Below are positions 21,188-32,279 of a stretch of DNA of 64,000 nucleotides, in pieces. This stretch comes from Tubulanus polymorphus (Eukaryota; Nemertea; Palaeonemertea; Tubulaniformes; Tubulanidae): NCBI RefSeq assembly GCF_964204645.1, contig NC_134029.1:13384850-13448849 (forward strand), given 5' to 3'. Under the pieces are notes generated by a model. It did no database searches and was not told the DNA's origin. It worked only from the letters and a program-made list of their open reading frames with translations. Both the position numbers and the translations under genes were made by a program. Numbering within the stretch: the stretch's first letter is position 1; every line of letters begins with the position of its first letter.

Positions 21188-21945
21188 TCTCTACATCTTA
21201 TAACTAATTCATAAATTACAGGGAAATTATTTAAATCAATTAAGTATCCATTATGATTTCTAATTTCTAATCTAAAATTATTGAAACGAGGAATGCATGG
21301 TTTGAAATCACATTCTGTTAAATTATAATTTATTTGCGTTCCAAATTCTTTAACATTCTTCAATGGTAAAATGTTTAGTAAACCAGAATTACAAGTTATA
21401 TCTTTAGTTGCTTCGAATGTTTTTGTAGGATCGATTAAATTGCAATAAATATAAAAATGTTTGTAAGGTATTAAGTTTGGTGTTGTAGCGTCAATATTTG
21501 TAAAAGATCTATCTGGAAGAATTCCTAACAGTTTAGCTAAAGGTTTTTTTACCATAAATTTATGTTTTTCACTATTAGACAACCTTATCTTTATTCTATC
21601 AGAACTCTCACTTTTTAAAAATCTAATACTAAACCCAGAACTACTACCTAATTTGTGCCAGGCTTTTCTATTAATTTCTTGTGCTAATGTATCTAAATTA
21701 TATAACCCCGGTTTTAAATATATATAGACCCATTCATTTTTACCTTTATCAAAAATCAAAAAGGCTCTATGTTCAATAGTTTTATTCGTTATATTATAAA
21801 AAGAATTACATAAACTTATATTAACTAATTTTAAATCTACACAATTCTTGAATTCTCTATCTAATTGTACTAGTAAATTATGTGATTTATAATCTGTAAG
21901 TCTTCTAGAATCAACAAATATTCTGTATTCTTTTAATTCTACCAT
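21184..21945 (-). CDS. mCP: Polinton minor capsid (penton-type) protein, copy B (intact)
   Basis: 253 aa, intact. The N-terminus EYRIFVDSRRLTDYKSHNLLVQL is the usual opening of Polinton minor capsid proteins, a strand-rich single jelly-roll that would occupy the vertices. Further features: DLKLVNISLCNSFYNIT, a region ending in KPLAKLLGILPD, and NGYLIDLNNFPVIYELVIRC at the C-terminus. This copy shows that the copy-A gene (6208-6593) lost about 376 bp. The start overlaps the end of the upstream small gene (21911-22315). Its context is GTAAAATAAATGG without a T-tract. Confidence 0.85.
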   Translation of the reverse strand: MVELKEYRIFVDSRRLTDYKSHNLLVQLDREFKNCVDLKLVNISLCNSFYNITNKTIEHRAFLIFDKGKNEWVYIYLKPGLYNLDTLAQEINRKAWHKLGSSSGFSIRFLKSESSDRIKIRLSNSEKHKFMVKKPLAKLLGILPDRSFTNIDATTPNLIPYKHFYIYCNLIDPTKTFEATKDITCNSGLLNILPLKNVKEFGTQINYNLTECDFKPCIPRFNNFRLEIRNHNGYLIDLNNFPVIYELVIRCRE

Positions 21946-22315
21946 TTATTTTACATATTTTCTTATTCGAGTCTATTTCATGGTGCCCTTTTTCATTCTT
22001 ACCTTTGAATACGAAATAGAAATCACCAGAACATAATTCTTCTAGATCTTCACTTGATAATCTATGAAATCTATCTGGTAAATATGTTCTGAATTTATAT
22101 GTATTTCCTTTTAATCCTTCATATTCTAAGTGTATAACTAATTTATCTCCATAGTTATTAGTAACTGTAACAATATCTGTAATTAGATATTTCTTATGGA
22201 TTGTTAATTCTGTTAACTTTTTGAATTTTTAATCTACAGATTTTACATTTGTTATATCTTTAATTCTATCTAGAAATAATTTGTTTTTCCCACTGTGCGT
22301 TTGTTTACTCTCCAT
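21911..22315 (-). pseudogene. Small gene, possible OB-fold ssDNA-binding-like protein (one stop)
   Basis: Starts MESKQTHSGKNKLFLDRI at 22315, has one in-frame stop at 22229-22231, and then continues with LTELTIHKKYLITDIVTVTNNYGDKLVIHLE, YKFRTYLPDRF, and a FYFVFKGKNEKG end, closing at 21911 inside the minor capsid start. The strand-rich pattern, a short 'hxxhxxGxYxI...TxYGxKhhhxL...FLPxRF' arrangement, recalls small single-strand-binding-like proteins reported near protein-primed polymerases in invertebrate elements. That is inference from pattern only. The start context (TTATTAAAATGG) matches polB rather than the structural genes, supporting a replication role. Absent from copy A. Confidence 0.5.
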
Positions 22316-22344
22316 TTTAATAACATATTTTTATTAAAATTTGA

Positions 22345-25300
22345 TTAACACGTTAGAATTCTTTTCATTATCTCGTTCTCTTTTGTTTCTTCTCTTTTAA
22401 ATTTTAAGTATTCATCTAAATTGCAACCATAAGCAACTGTATGAATTCCATCATGCAGAATATATCTTTTATCATCAAATGGGTTTAGACTAACCTTTTC
22501 CATTTCTTCAATAAACATTTCATGATCTTCAGATCTTAAACATCTCATCTTATGTTTTCTAACTTCTTCATTGAATATACAATTGATGTAATCTTTGAAA
22601 TGAATATTCTTTTCTACTACACTTTTGGTTATTCCTTTTAACTTTTTAGCTTCATGTTCTTTAGTTTTATATGAATACATTTTAGATCTAATACCAATGA
22701 ATTCAATCATTTCTTCACCGCCTAATTCATCTTTGAATTTACCGGGAACTTTTTTATTATCATTGCTAAACAATTCATGATCTTTGGGATAATTACTAAA
22801 ATCAAAATGATGTTTTAATGTTTTTAAATCATCAGTTATGTTATTAGTTTTTATCTTTAATATGTAAGAATCTGTATCAAAATATAATATTTCTATATGT
22901 TTTTCTCCAAAAAGTGGTTGTAATATATTATAATAGAATTCATACATTAGTAATTTTGATAATTCTAAAACTGAAGCTCCAACATAGATTGGTTTATTGA
23001 ATTTCATTGATGTTCTTCTCATTTTAACTGCAGCTAAATTTTCATCAAATATTCTGTTACCAATGAACTTAGGATATGATTGTAAATGTCTAATTCTTTT
23101 ACCATTACTAACTAACTCAATATCATTTCTATTTCTAATATTTTCACAAGTCTTACCATAGAATGCATTATTCATTAACTTGAAGAAATCTTTTTCGAAA
23201 TCAGTTTTAGCTTCAGTTCTCTGTTTGGTGTTAAAATCTATATATTTTTCTAACCATTTAGATTGACTAAATGAAATATATCTATGTACTTTTTTTAGAA
23301 CCATTCCTTGATTCAAATAAAACTTCAACATTCTATAATGTACTACATAATTATATTTATCTTCTTGAGTTACCATTAACTTTTCTGTATGAATATGATT
23401 TTCGGGTTTAATTCTTTTTTGATAATTTGATAATTCTTCATGAGTTACAGTTTTATGTTCGGGGCAGTAATCTAGATTTCTAGATTTAAATTTAATATGT
23501 TCAGGATATTCTAAATCTACAACAAAGAAGTAACCAGTCTCTGAATCATCTGCAATATCTAGGATTCTTTTCTTCCAATCAAATTTATCATTATTTTAAT
23601 TCTGTAAAACTTCAGTTAATTCAAATACTCCATAAGGTTGTGGTTCCATCATTGCCCAACCATACAAATTATTTGCATCTATATATAATAACTTTTATCC
23701 AGGGTTATCATTTACATTGAAATATCTACCCGCTAATACACCTGAAACTCCTCCTCTTATAGATTTTTCAAATAATAATAATTGATCTATATTTGTTAAC
23801 AAATCCATTTTTATATTTGTAAATTTTAATCCACAATCCCATGTTAAACCTGGTGATGAATAACAATGACAAGGATCAATATTAAAATATTTTAGGTTTA
23901 CATCTCTAAACCTTTCGAATATATCGGTTAATAATAATACATCTGATTTTAAATATAAATCTACTAATTGCCCATGATTTTCTATTTTGAAATGATTCCA
24001 AATATTCAATGTTCTATTATAGACTTCATCTTTAACATATTCATTTTTTAATTCATCATAGAATTGTTCTTTTAATCAGTTATGTTAAAATCATTATGAT
24101 TTTTATAGAAAGAATATGGAATTGCTCCTTTATATCTCATTAATTGGAAATCATCATTATTTGGGTAGTGTTGTTTTAATATCTTTAATTCATCATCAAC
24201 TAATGATTTTGATAAGTTATCTAATGAAGTATTTAAAAATCTATATGAATCTATAAATCTTAGGCAACCAAATTGGAATGATATATAATTCTCAGATGTT
24301 TTAGCTAACATTCTAAATTTATAAGTTGGTATTTTATCTTTTGATCTATTTGAATTTAATCTTTCTATTTCATTATTGATTTCTTCTATTTTATGACATA
24401 ACTGTTTGATGAATAAATGTGCATCATATCCTGATAGATTGTGAAATATAACTGGTACAAAGTTAATTTTCTTAGCTTGTAAGTTACAATTCTCATGTGC
24501 AGCGCCTCTAAACTTTCCATTCAAATGATCATCGTCTCTTACTTTTTTATCTTTATAATTAAATATCTTTTCACAATAATAACATTTATCTGCAAACGCA
24601 AATTCTTCTTTATCTTCTTCTGTCATTATAATTTCTATATTTGTATTCAATAATTTACTTAATCTTATTTCATATTCAATTAATAAGTCACAAAAATGAT
24701 TGATAACATTTTCATTTCTATAATCATAATATTCACTTTCAATTAGTTCTGGATAATCAGATTTTATATATAACCCGAAAGCAGCAGCTGATTGATGAAT
24801 CTTTTTAATAGTATTTGTTTTTGGTGGTTCTTCAGAATAATCATTTTCATTAGAATTTAATTTCTTTCTCATATAATATATTTCTTTTCTATCTTGATCA
24901 GTTAATTCTTTATTTAATGATTCAAAATCTCCATATATTACAAATGGTACTTTATTTTTGTAATCATATTTTTTTAATTCTAATATTTTATCTTTTTCAT
25001 TTGGTAAAACTAATTTACAATAATCATGATTTTCACATAATTGTTTATGATTTAGTAATGTAATTTCATTACTGAATCTATGTAAACATTTTCTAAATAG
25101 ATATATTTTATTATGGTGATCACTTTCTGTTCTAAAGAATAAATCTATTTGTTTAATCCACATATAATGATTCTCATAATATAATATATCTATAACATCA
25201 TTTGAATCATAATCTTTTGATAGGTATAAAGGTTCTAATGTATAATGTTTTATATTGTTACCTTTTGTATTTGGTAATTTGATTAAATCAAATACATTTA

Positions 25301-25851
25301 TTCTGTAATTATTATCTCTTTCTATTTTTGGGATGTTTTTAATTCTCACAGGATACTTATCTATCTTATAATTATTTTCAAATGGTTTATAATGAGTTAA
25401 TCTAAAACTATGTGTAATATCTTCTGTTGGATGTAAACAACTTATTATAGCACATAGAAAACATTTATCATCTTCATTTTGTACATTTATTACAGCATTA
25501 GTTGTAAATGGTAGTTTTATATAACTCGATGCTTCAATATCTAGTTCTTTATAATATGATACATTATTTTCATCTATTGGTTTTGATTTAGTTAACTTAT
25601 TATATGTTGTGTTATAAACATGTAAAGTCATAAATATTATTTCATCAAATATTAAACCAGATCCTTCAAAATATTTTTCTTCTATTTTAGTTTTTACTTC
25701 ATTATAACATTTATCTAATTTATCATCTATATGTTGTTTAGATATAATATGTTGTGAATGAGAATTTATATTATATATTGGTTTATCTTCAGATTTTATA
25801 AACTTAACTTTTGATGAAATACTAATTTTAGGGTATTCAACATCAGTTATT
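22345..25851 (-). pseudogene. polB: Polinton protein-primed DNA polymerase B, copy B, main part
   Basis: Carries almost the entire enzyme from the middle of the N-terminal region to the C-terminus (RILTC). Landmarks: YGDFES (Exo I), a DDDHL...RGAAH element, HNLSGYDAHLF (Exo II), DANNLYG (motif A), NNAFYGKT (motif B) and an uninterrupted YFDTDS (motif C, about 22878-22895), which is the empty intein site. Breaks: a one-base frameshift near 24075 and in-frame stops at 23695-23697 and 23596-23598. The first part of the gene lies at 29721-30250, separated by the 25852-29720 insertion. Protein similarity to copy A is only moderate, in contrast to the near-identical capsid genes. Confidence 0.93.
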
Positions 25852-26787
25852 AGGGTTTTCTGTTGCTTCACAGAAAACCCTATTGAAATTCGCGTGATTA
25901 TTATTATTTTTTTTTCCCTTTTCCACATAGTTTTTGTGAAAAGTGTAAAGGCTTCCTTACCTTACCGCTGTCGCCGATACAATCCGTATGATATCCTTCA
26001 GCTAACTTCAATCTCCAGATACTGCATGGGAATTTTGATAAATCCACGTTATAAAGGCACTGTCGAGCCGTAAACATCGGAAATTTGGCCCCGTTCAATT
26101 AGTAGCCATGTTGTGTTTTCTTTCCGAAATTTCTCTCTTCTTTATGAGGAAGAGCTATCGAATTATTCCCTCTCTTCTCCACAATCAATTTCAAAGTCAA
26201 TTTTATGAATTTATTGCTCAGCGGGTCCGAGTCCAAGAGTTTACGAGTCCGGCGTTCGCGTGTCTGACAGGTTTACGGGCATTTGTTTGTTACCACTTTA
26301 ATATTTTTGATTTCTTGTTATTCCGGTTATTTCATTTAAGTATATTGCTGATCAGTTCATGTAACCAAAAGCGTCAATAAACAGATTTTGAATTGATCAA
26401 GTTTAAATCAAGGTCGTTGAGTCGCGGAGGGCTGCTAGAATTACGTTCGTCTCAGAGAGAGAGAAAACAAACGACAGAAAAGTATCAGGTGATTATCGAT
26501 AGCCTACTACGGTACACACAGTTGACAAACAGTTAGGCCTGTGCCAGTTGGTGCGTACTGGGAATAAATATACTGGTTGGTCAGTTGGTTCGGTTGTGAA
26601 GTGTGGAAGCTAAGAGAAAGCCTACCGCAGTACGGGTATTTATTTGTCTATAGGCCTATTATATAGAAGCCAATACCAGTTAGTACGTAGTTGTTACTCG
26701 TACGTGACTGTATGGTGATCTCCACAGGTTAACCGTACGTGAGTTCCCTACTAACGCCGTACGTGAGTTCCTCTAGTAGCCAATACG

Positions 26788-27003
26788 GTAAAAGTGCAGC
26801 TCCGCACCTCTCCGCGTAAACGGTTCAATCAATTACGTTAAATATCATTGTTTCAGATTCAGAATGTCATCAGCAATTCAGTACGTTGCCATTGGTTAAT
26901 TTTAAGATATCTTCACTAGAGAGAGTAGAAAGATTTTAGCCACGATTCTGTCATTCAGCAGATTGCGTCAATCACGAGAGGTGCGGATCTGCACTTTTAC
27001 CGT
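26788..27003. repeat. Small inverted-repeat element (MITE-like) within the insertion
   Basis: CGGTAAAAGTGCAG.TCCGCACCTCTC at the left and its inverse at 26975-27003 bracket about 215 bp. Outside it, the segment GACTGTAYGGTGATMTCCACAGG with the following TTAACCGTACGTGAGTTCC occurs at about 26706-26750 and again at about 27048-27093, and part of it recurs inverted at 27305-27345. Confidence 0.55.
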
Positions 27004-27204
27004 CAATTACCATTTTTTAAGTACGAAGTTGTTACCCGTACGTGCCAGTGACTGTACGGTGATATCCACAGGTTAACCGTACGTGAGTTCCCTAAAAAGG
27101 CTGTGAGTTCCTATAATCTGCAAACGTGCATGCGTGAAAGAATAGAGTTTGGGTTAGGTGAGGCTAGGCTATTTGTAAATCAAATTTCATCCACCCTGCA
27201 GTTA

Positions 27205-27275
27205 CGTTCTGTGGCACAGTGGGTAAATCACTGGACTGCAACTGGATTTTTTTTTCGTTTGGTTTCGAATCCCAA
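27205..27275 (+). repeat. tRNA-derived SINE-like segment
   Basis: TGGCACAGTGGGTAAATCACTGGACTGCAA resembles a tRNA 5' half with an A box, and GGTTTCGAATCCC at about 27260 a B box. No closing acceptor stem is evident, so a SINE head or decayed tRNA copy is more likely than a working tRNA gene. Confidence 0.4.
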
Positions 27276-28561
27276 TATTGCAAGTCTGAGCGTCAACATA
27301 CTCACATACGGCTAACCTGTAGAAATCACCGTACAGTCACGTACAGGTAACAACAGCGTTTTAAGTACCGGGTATTAAGTGAGTACGACAAGCCTACCAT
27401 GCCTATGTACTACAAACACAACTTTTTCCCTCTCGTCGGCGGTCATCCTCCTACAATGATGTTACTATAACTGGTGCAATTATAACATGGATAGGATTTG
27501 GCCAGGACTAATCTAAAGTTTAATTCAGTCTATGTACTAATTCACTCGATAGGCCTATTTTTAAAACAGGAATATTTATTTATTACGTACGCATAAAATT
27601 TGATTATTTCAACCCCCCTCTCCCTCTGTACGCAGAATCTGCCATTTTTTCATGTACATTAAGCATTACAGTACGTAATTGCCCTGACCCCTCCCCCTCC
27701 CCTAATGCGTACGTAATAAATGAATGATCCCACAATACAGTGAAGTATTCACACGCAGAAAGGCTAATTGATTTGAGCCATGTGATTAAATTTGGCCGGG
27801 CCTTCTCTGACCTGCTGACATTAATAGTCAATGTGGTCACGGCTTGTATACCAGAAATCATTGTAGGCCTGTACATTTTGCTGTTCGTAGGTTTGGTATA
27901 CCGATTTCTCCATTCTTGACTGATAAGTGTACGGTACAGCTGTACGCATTATACAATTGTTCCAATGGGAATAGGGCCTATTGATTGGGCTTATTATTTC
28001 CTGCTATAGAATACTGAAATAAACCTAATGTTCATTCAAATATCCAACATCGGTGAAAGTTTGATTACTGTATACATGTACTGTAGGTTTTCATGTTGTA
28101 TGAATATTTTGCAGTTCAAATGGGTATGATGCTGATTTTAATGTCAAACGCATGAGGTTAGATGGTCAAGGACCGTCAACGCCGAGATATCTTTCTTCGA
28201 CCGATGTTGTACCATAGAAGATCTGATTCTTTTAACTCAAGGAAAGTGATTCAACACGATCGACATAACACTGGAATAGGTTTGCAGTAACTAACGGTTC
28301 ATTTCATTTAGTCCTATGTACTTTTTAGCCAATTTGGATTTGATTGTAATTGAAAGTCTGGAACTGTTAACAAAAGACAAGTTGAAAAAACACAAGTTAT
28401 GCTTGATTCTCATGTTCAAATTTAATTCAAATTTATTTTATTACATCATATTTACAAGGCATATCATTGGTTCATACAGTAATAAAAATTAGGGCAGAAC
28501 AAATATTATTACAGAAACTCCAAAAAGGCAATGAATTTCTATAACTATATGAACATTATTT

Positions 28562-29127
28562 TTAGCCCACTTGGGACTTTAGTCCCAGCGGGCTATTGCG
28601 TTCACTTTTCGTCCGTCGTCCATCCGTCATCAGAAATCAGTTATTTTAGGAAGTTTCGAAGACGCTTCAATGTAATGTCTTGATATTTGGGTTACACATG
28701 TATCTACCCTAGACACATCTTCAGCCCAAAAACTGGCTGTCAGAATCGAGATGGCCGACTGGCAGCCATTGTTATTCGCCAAAATCAACACTTTTTACAC
28801 ATTTTTGAACTTTTTGAGGGAAATTTTGAAGATGCTTTGATCAATTACCTTGATCTTTCGGATATATGTGAATGCCCCCCGGGCCCATCAGCATAACAAA
28901 AATTGGGATACGAACTCAAGATGGCTGTCCTATGACCTTTTTTAGTGTCCAAAAATGTCAATTTTGGCCCGAATTCTGAGTTTGCTATTTCTCATTGCAG
29001 TTTGTGATGGGTATTCTTTGAAAAGGGATGTTTTATACCTTTGATACCTGAATTGTTAGATTGTTGAGCATTTGGAACCACTTCCCAAGTGGGCATGGTG
29101 TCCCTGGACCCCTAGTTCTAATAACTC
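28562..29127 (+). repeat. Dispersed invertebrate repeat (AGCCCACTTGGGACTTTAGTCCC...)
   Basis: Opens with the palindromic GCCCACTTGGGACTTTAGTCCCAGCGGGC and a CGTCCGTCGTCCATCCGTC run and closes with CCAAGTGGGCATGGTGTCCCTGGACCCCTAGTTC, which partly inverts the start. This arrangement is familiar from repeats in several marine invertebrate genomes; no coding sequence. Confidence 0.5.
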
Positions 29128-29720
29128 AGATCAAGAGTGACTCTCCCGTTTATTAGGAAACACACGCAACTTGTGGAATAGGTTTGATTTACACACATGT
29201 TGCAGGTATCAATTGTTTATCACTATAGAATTTGTAATCCATAAAAGCCAAAATCAACATCAGCCGGAAACCCAGACCAAATCAATTCATAATTTATTGA
29301 TTGAATCTACACTACAATATATGTATTTATTCAAATATTTCAATAAAAACATTAACTTCTTAAATCTATTCTAAATCATAATACGTTCTTATCGGTGCAT
29401 TAACTCAATCTATCGGCTCAGCAGGTGCTTAAGATGAGTTCTTAATAGGACAGATTCATTTTTAAGGATGGTGATAATACAGTATCATGATGTTTGAATG
29501 CCAAAATAAATGCCTGGTCAAATATATTAATATTTGTGATTGTACGTCCGCGTATGTTCAGTTTCAAAGCTGAATCATATTTGACGTTTACACAGTGGTA
29601 GCATATTAGGTTCGAATCTGTCAATGCATTTTATTCTATGTATCGATATTTCAATTTACTACAATTCCCATCATTCTGAATGGCTTTACAGAAAACCCGT
29701 CATCGCTGCTTTGCAGCTAT

Positions 29721-30250
29721 ATTTATTTTTATTATTTCTTTCATATTTTCTAAATGTTTTTTATTTTCTTCTAATGTTTTTCCTTTATGAAATTTAAACT
29801 CGATAGCTGCTGGGCCAATATCACTCTTAAATGCTTCGGTTATCTCTATATCTTTTTTATTATCTAATGAATTAATATAATTTCTTACATCTTCCATGTA
29901 TGGTCTTTTATTGTTTAATTTATTTTTTATGCTTTTAATTGTCTTCTGTTTCTTATCATTATCTTTATCAAAATAATCTTCACCTAAAATATCATTATTC
30001 TTATTTCTAGACTTTTAGATTTTAAATGTTCATTATAATATCTTTTATCACTGAATGATTGATTATATGTATCACATTTGTATGTTTCTTTTTCATTCTT
30101 TAATTCATCTAATTTAGTTTCTAATATATCATCTTTATATTCTAGTTTCAATATATTCTCTAAATGTGTTTTAGTTTTTTTGTGTCTTGCTTTTTGGGAT
30201 TTATCTATATTGATATTACATGTTGGACAGTAGTACTTATTTGCTTCCAT
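29721..30250 (-). pseudogene. polB: polB copy B, N-terminal part with C2H2 finger
   Basis: Begins MEANKYYCPTCNIN at 30250. First finger C8/C11/H23/H29, a lysine/glutamate-rich spacer, then a second finger whose first Cys pair has been altered (CDTYN where the paralogue at 40166 reads CDTCN). A frameshift near 30010 separates the parts. The reading ends in KEIIKI at 29727, where the 3.9-kb insertion begins, and the next expected residues (ITDVEYP) are at 25851. The paralogous fragment at 40061-40864 confirms the order. The start context AGTATTAAAATGG differs from the structural-gene box. Confidence 0.88.
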
Positions 30251-30510
30251 TTTAATACTAAATTTTTTATTAAAATTGATTTTAGAAGTTCAATGATTTA
30301 TATCATGTATTATTTCAATCACACTTTACTAACACTTTAATGTTTAAACATCTAACTCACACAAATATGAATATTGAAATAATGTTGTAAATATATACTT
30401 TTATATCTATTCTATAAGAGCTCACACTTTACTCACACTTTTATATTGAATAATCTATCAATTTATATGTTATTCATTTATATTTTATTCATATATATGA
30501 ATATTTTAAG
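30251..30510. repeat. Polinton copy B sub-terminal inverted repeat
   Basis: A non-coding AT-rich stretch between the polB start and the terminal palindrome. It matches 39861-40060 and, inverted, 45107-45314 in the 6.2-kb element (for example the TTTCAATCACACTTTACTAACAC and ATTGAAATAATGTTGTAAATATATAC segments). Confidence 0.8.
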
Positions 30511-30699
30511 AGTAATAGGGATAATAGGCTTTCATATCAAAGGTCGAGAGGTCGAGAAAGTAAAAAAATGAAAATAATAATAATTTACAGTTGAATTAGG
30601 AGTGTGCGCGACTAATTCAACTGTAAATTATGTTATTTTCATTTTTTTACGAGCTCGACCTTTCGACCTTTGGTATGAAAGCCTATTATCCCTATTACT
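30511..30699. repeat. Terminal palindrome of Polinton copy B (189 bp)
   Basis: AGTAATAGGGATAATAGGCTTTCA at 30511 is mirrored as TGAAAGCCTATTATCCCTATTACT ending at 30699. The arms (about 88 bp) continue through AAAGGTCGA and TTTACAGTTGAATTAG. The central spacer is only 11 bases (GAGTGTGCGCG). The outer end matches the AG-starting termini at 39487 and 45720. The following ATTGTC would be the target duplication, but the other end is outside the window. Confidence 0.85.
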
Positions 30700-31739
30700 A
30701 TTGTCTCAAATCATGCAGACTTACTGAGCTGACACTTTATAACAATGCCTATTTTGCTTTGTTATCGTTGCTGTGACTTACAGTGACTATAATATTGTAT
30801 ATAATATTTTGGAATCTTTGATGGCGGGAGATTGATTTGAGATCTAGCCTTGGAACCTCCGTGACAGGGATAAACCCGCTAGCCGAAAATTATATTTGTT
30901 TGCTGAACGAAATAAAGCTATATTCGTAACGGAAGAAGAGTATGTGTGTTACTGACAGATCTTGAAGTGTTGATCATCTACGTCATATGGAGATATAAAG
31001 TAACAGTAATAGTTATAGGAATACTGTTGCCAAACTTTCTATGAGAGCGTTGGTGTATGTTTGTATATTTTTGGCCATGTTCGAACCCTCAGGCGAGTCC
31101 CCAACCTTTCACCCTCGTTGTTTCCAGCCGGCATAATCGTTTCGTGTATATGCAGAAAATATATTATTTCTTTTTTATAGTATTACTCCAGGTGCGTAGC
31201 GAGTGTGGCTAAGTCTTATCTTAGGTAGTGCTGTCTGATTTTGATTTTATTTGTGGCTTTCATCTTGCGATGTATTATTCTAAGAGATCATTATTGTAAC
31301 GGTTTATTTCATTGAGTTCAGAACCACCGTCGTGAAAACAAGAGTTTTAGGATAGCCAGTCAAGTAATTAAAGAGACGTCGAACAGTTTGTTCATTGTGT
31401 TACAGAATTTTAAGGTAGATGGGAAAGGTGATTGGATGAAATGATTTCTTTTGCGTCCCGTCTTGTAATGCAACCAATTATGTAGTTTGATACATTAAGT
31501 GTTTGGGGTTCCTGTCAGCTCTCTAGTCGCGAGTCTCTTAGCTGCCGGTCTCTTAGCTGCCCGTTTACATGGCTTTTGTCATGTTGGCTAGGGGTTGGCC
31601 GGGCGGTCCTTTTTTCTCTATGCATTTCGTTTATGAAGATTTGGCCCCGCTTGTACGATGCATTGTCAGTTAATCTATAGCCTATTATATTCGCATATGA
31701 TAGTCTAGAGGGATCGCCTGGTCAATCCCTAGTGATTCT
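30700..31739. other. Host intergenic DNA, nothing recognised
   Basis: Ordinary mixed-composition sequence downstream of the Polinton end. No coding pattern, RNA gene or clear repeat seen. Confidence 0.5.
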
Positions 31740-31762
31740 GTCACTTAGCGAGGGAGAACAAC

Positions 31763-32074
31763 GTGGACAGTAGAATTAGAGTTAGCAGAGACATTCCACG
31801 AGAAATCCGCTATCAGCGCAAAATGCTTTTCGAGAAGCTTAACGAAATTAAGCGCAGTTATCCGCAGTCAAAGTGCTATGTCACATATGTTAAGTTAATC
31901 CACGAGGGCACTGTGTTCAAATCGGTCGGAGGGAAAATAGTTTCTATATCTAGAGAAACCGTAAATCGCCAACCGTTCAACCGAAAACAACCACCGCGCC
32001 GGCCAGATGCAACACAGCAGAATACAGATACGTATGGTCCGATACTACTTGCGTTGACTGCAGCCGGAAAATAA
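31763..32074 (+). pseudogene. LINE ORF1 C-terminal domain fragment
   Basis: 103 residues with RIRVSRDIPREIRYQRKML, followed by SKCYVTYVKLIHEGTVF. This has the layout of the L1-type ORF1 protein C-terminal domain, which binds the element RNA. A basic proline-rich tail follows. Only the end of ORF1 remains. Confidence 0.6.
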
Positions 32075-32279
32075 GAATTGCATTCGAGAAATCTAACCCC
32101 AGATATTCAAAACCGGGCCACAAACCGACGACATTAAGACAAATGTGAGCGTTTCGATTTGATTAGCAAACGCTGTTCTTAACGAAAGCCTGATGGAACA
32201 AGATGAACACGCAGAGCTAGATAGAAATCCAAACGGCTAGAAATATTGTGTTTAAATGTATGGTGGTCTCTAATCTAAA

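Larger units (their letters stand above)
25852..29720 (-). mobile_element. 3.9-kb transposon-like insertion splitting polB copy B
   Basis: Its ends fall exactly where the two halves of polB stop matching other polB copies. On the minus strand it begins ATAGCTGCAAAGCAGCGAT and GACGGGTTTTCTG and ends in a hairpin AGGGTTTTCTG...CAGAAAACCCT, so the sub-terminal 5' sequence is inverted at the 3' end. Flanks are similar heptamers (AGTTATT at 25845-25851, ATTTATT at 29721-29727). The same ends delimit the 7.4-kb element at 54256-61618. A hairpin at the 5' end (GCTGC-AAA-GCAGC), a 3' hairpin and an adjacent ATT microsatellite resemble Helentron-associated elements, but a 7-bp duplication would not fit that class. 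Class undecided. No transposase seen. Confidence 0.75.

Noticed and set aside
27205-27275. Functional tRNA gene
   Set aside because: A- and B-box-like words only; no paired acceptor stem or intact anticodon arm seen.
28562-29127. CRISPR-like or other regular repeat array
   Set aside because: No regularly spaced identical repeats; the structure is a single dispersed element with partly inverted ends.
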